DNA from: Vitis vinifera
Lineage: Eukaryota; Streptophyta; Magnoliopsida; Vitales; Vitaceae
Direction: 5' to 3'
Assembly: GCF_030704535.1 (NCBI RefSeq)
Contig: NC_081822.1
Span: 6,449,501-6,513,500 of the forward strand
Length of the DNA: 64,000 bases
Part shown: positions 61,570-64,000 of the stretch, in pieces
Layout of the letters: every line of letters begins with the position of its first letter
Numbering within the stretch: position 1 is the stretch's first letter
Made by a program: the position numbers and the translations under genes
Notes under the pieces: model-generated
What the model was told of the DNA's origin: nothing
Database searches by the model: none
What the model saw: only the letters and a program-made list of their open reading frames with translations

Positions 61570-62990
61570 TTCTTAGGGGTATGGTTGATGTCATACACAA
61601 AATCTCCCACAATATTTTTGTGTGTGAAATGTGTGGCGCTAAGTCCCTACTTAGCCAACCTTAGTCCCACAATGATCATGTAAAAACCATGAAAGCACAC
61701 ATAACAAATACAAGAAAGACTTTACAACTAATTATTTTATTACTCAATTTTCTTTAAGTGTCCCAACACTTCGATTTTTCTACCTAAGTCAGTGAATTGA
61801 GATCCCACCAATCTTAAACCCCATAATCCTTCGAAACAATGAGAGAACCCTTTTATATCCAAAAAGGCTGCTTCCCTTTGTTTTATTTTGAATTCAAACA
61901 CCAACGAGTTTGAATTCAAATTAGTAATTGATAGTTATATAACCACCCAATTGAACACATACCTTAAGCTTTGAGGTACTTCTTCATGCCTCACACAACC
62001 ACACACACATCTGATGCCTTCTCTGAACCTTTGGCTCCCAATAATGGCATCTCTTCCTAAGAGCTACTATGCAACCAATCAAACACCCCCTCTAATGGAG
62101 TCAACCCATGAGCTATGTCCAACCCACCATGTTGCAAGTCAGCCCTCCCATGCATGTCAGCCCTTTCTAATGCATTAATATGCCTCAACCCACAACATGA
62201 TGCACATGCATCAAGCCAATATTCTTGTGCCCCTAGCACGTTAGTGTTGTTGCCCATGCCTAGGCTTCCATGGCATAGCCCCTTGCAAGGCCTTGCCATG
62301 CCTTGTATGTGACAAGAGTCAACATGTCATGCCCCACACTCTTGTCCCACATTACCCATGCACCCCTATGTTTGAGTTTTCTTACCTTATTGCAACACCA
62401 AGTCTCATCTAAATCAGCACTTCAACGCAGCCATGAGTGATGATGACCTTGCGTCCATGACCAGCCACCTCCTTACACAAGGCATTGTGCCCTTGTGTCA
62501 AGTCCCCACATGTTGCACAAGGCATTTTGCCCTTGTACTCAGCTATTTGGGGGGTGTCGTCAACACGCTCTGTCATTGTGGCTATGGGCTACACACCACC
62601 ATATGTCATTACTCCCATATGTGGGTGCTAGCAAAGCTCATCTATGTGTCTTGCCCATATTCAAGGCCTTGTATCCTGTCATCTTGGCATGTCCAAGATC
62701 AATCCATGTCGATTACCTACTTTAGGCCATTTCCAAAGTGTCTCTAGAGATGCATGAAAGGTGCGCGAGGAGACATAGTGATTTTTCATTAATTATAAAA
62801 ATTTCAAAAAATCAAAATTCTACTTGGAAATTGTTTTTTAAAGCTTCCTCTTCAAGACAAAAATACTAGCATTCCAAAATTCAACACTTGAATTTCAGCT
62901 AAGTCAAACTATGTCATATACTACATCACAAATGACAATATGTTATGATATGTGTTAGAGTCAGTATGCCACCACACTATGTTAGTAATG
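61570..62990 (-). repeat. Dispersed LTR-like repeat, copy 2 (inverted)
   Basis: On the minus strand 62970-62100 resembles 7180-8045, with the same order of landmarks: GGCATACTGACTC, TTGAATTTTGGAAT, AAGAGGAAGCTTT, TTTCCAAGTAGA, ATGTCTCCTCGCGCACC, TGCTAGCACCCACATATGGG and CATGGGTTGAC. Further along the minus strand, GGATATAAAAGGG at about 61862-61850 looks like a promoter TATA box. This supports reading the whole unit as a long terminal repeat. Ends are approximate, and no internal retroelement coding region adjoins it. Open frames inside it are repeat-derived. Confidence 0.55.
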
Positions 62991-64000
62991 CATGTTGTAC
63001 CACCCATCACCACCAAGCCCGCTCATAATAAGTCTCAATTTCCACCTCACTCCTTAGGCCATCGTGAATAAAAGGCACCAGCCCATGAGCCCGTTGGGGT
63101 CATGTCGTTCCAGTCAAGAGACTAATAGTTGACTATAAATTTTAAATTTTTACTTTTTGATATATATACTTTTTATGTAAATATGTTTTTCTTTAAAACT
63201 TATCTATGTATTAAGGATATTTTGGATATTATTAGATAGCTAATAGATCAAATATCTTTTAAATCAATTATATACTAATTTCTAGGTTTTGAATCTAATT
63301 GTATATCTTTCAAATGCTTTAAATCTATTATATGTTATTGGAAGCCTTTGAGGACAATTGCTCCATTTGAATTATGAGGCAAAAGAAGAAAAAGGGGGAG
63401 AAAAGAAAAAAGTAAGATATTTTTTTTAAAGAAAAAAAAATTACTATATATATATACCCTTTGAAATTTGGCCTGACCAACTCCTAGGAAACACGTAGAA
63501 TTAGCCCGTTCAAGGGCTTTAAAAGAGACAGGTTGTGTGGGCCGGAAGTAGAAATAGTTGAATTATGTGCGCAACTGTTGGGTGGGCCGACAAAGCACTG
63601 CTCTTAATTAGTAAGCTTAATCCAGCGGTCATGGGCCAAGATTTCGTGACTTTTGGAAATTAGATGTCCCTTCGGGCCCAAGTTTTGCGGTGCGAAACGG
63701 TGGAAATGGATGGCTTCGGTGGAGAGTGAGGGAGGAGACAAATTGGAATTGGATGATCAACTCTTTTGCTTTTTGGTTCTGACAGTTGGGAAGGGCTAGA
63801 CATAAAAAAGAATGCACGACAATCTGCTTTAGTTCCAGTACTGGTGGTGATAGGATCAAAGATTCAAAAAAGGGTGGGAACTATTTCTCCTTTTGAGGCC
63901 TAGACAATCATTTATCTACAATTTTGTGTTGTAACTTGTAAGTTTGAGATGAATAGAATATGTATAGGCTTTGTTTTTTCTCTTTCTTTTGCCAGCATTG
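62991..64000. other. Non-genic end of window
   Basis: AT-rich DNA with an A-rich tract at 63380-63460, then more balanced sequence from 63470. The minus-strand frame at 63629-63859 has no recognisable domain. A gene could start beyond the window edge, but nothing here supports one. Confidence 0.4.

Noticed and set aside
1..64000. CRISPR array, bacterial mobile element or defence system
   Set aside because: Introns, SINE/LINE/copia elements and plant gene families show nuclear plant DNA. The tandem repeats found lack spacer structure.

Overview
The window is nuclear DNA from a flowering plant, most likely a woody dicot such as grapevine (Vitis). The genes have many exons with GT-AG introns. 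The products are plant-specific or plant-type (Aux/IAA repressor, bHLH93-type factor, plastid phosphoglycerate mutase-like protein). Intergenic DNA is AT-rich and full of LINE, SINE and LTR-retrotransposon debris. The genus is an inference from the overall look of genes and repeats; no search was run. There are no operons, and neighbouring genes are not obviously functionally linked.

Layout. 1-13.9 kb: an 11-exon ODR4-like gene (+), with introns carrying a SINE, two clear LINE remnants, an RNase H-bearing retroelement remnant and one copy of a dispersed LTR-like repeat. 15.2-19.4 kb: a 10-exon phosphoglycerate mutase-like (histidine phosphatase superfamily) gene (-), convergent with ODR4, with a separate first exon that reads as a plastid transit peptide. 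19.4-30.2 kb: a gene-poor stretch. 30.2-31.7 kb: a 4-exon bHLH93-type transcription factor (+) with a TATA box and a GA-rich leader. 31.8-37.2 kb: a LINE fragment (-), one doubtful coding segment, and a small two-exon gene (-) that would encode an 82-residue charged protein with a C-terminal membrane anchor. 39.3-40.1 kb: a two-exon At5g65660-like single-pass membrane protein (+). 40.1-45.5 kb: AT-rich DNA with a 200-bp foldback. 45.5-51.9 kb: a young Ty1/copia element (-) with 210-bp LTRs and a 5-bp target duplication, nested in the first of two tandem copies of an older LTR-like repeat. 54.4-59.8 kb: an IAA9-type Aux/IAA gene (+) with a long leader intron. 59.8-64 kb: non-genic DNA with a second, inverted copy of the dispersed LTR-like repeat.

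Exon structures were assembled by eye from splice signals, reading-frame phase and protein-family conservation. In the four large or mid-sized genes (ODR4, PGM-like, bHLH, Aux/IAA) every exon length sums to an intact frame. I found no convincing new multi-gene system. The observations most worth checking are the candidate tail-anchored small protein, a probable GC-AG intron in ODR4, the nearly intact copia insertion with one nonsense codon, the 200-bp foldback, and the alternative plastid/cytosolic starts of the phosphoglycerate mutase-like gene.
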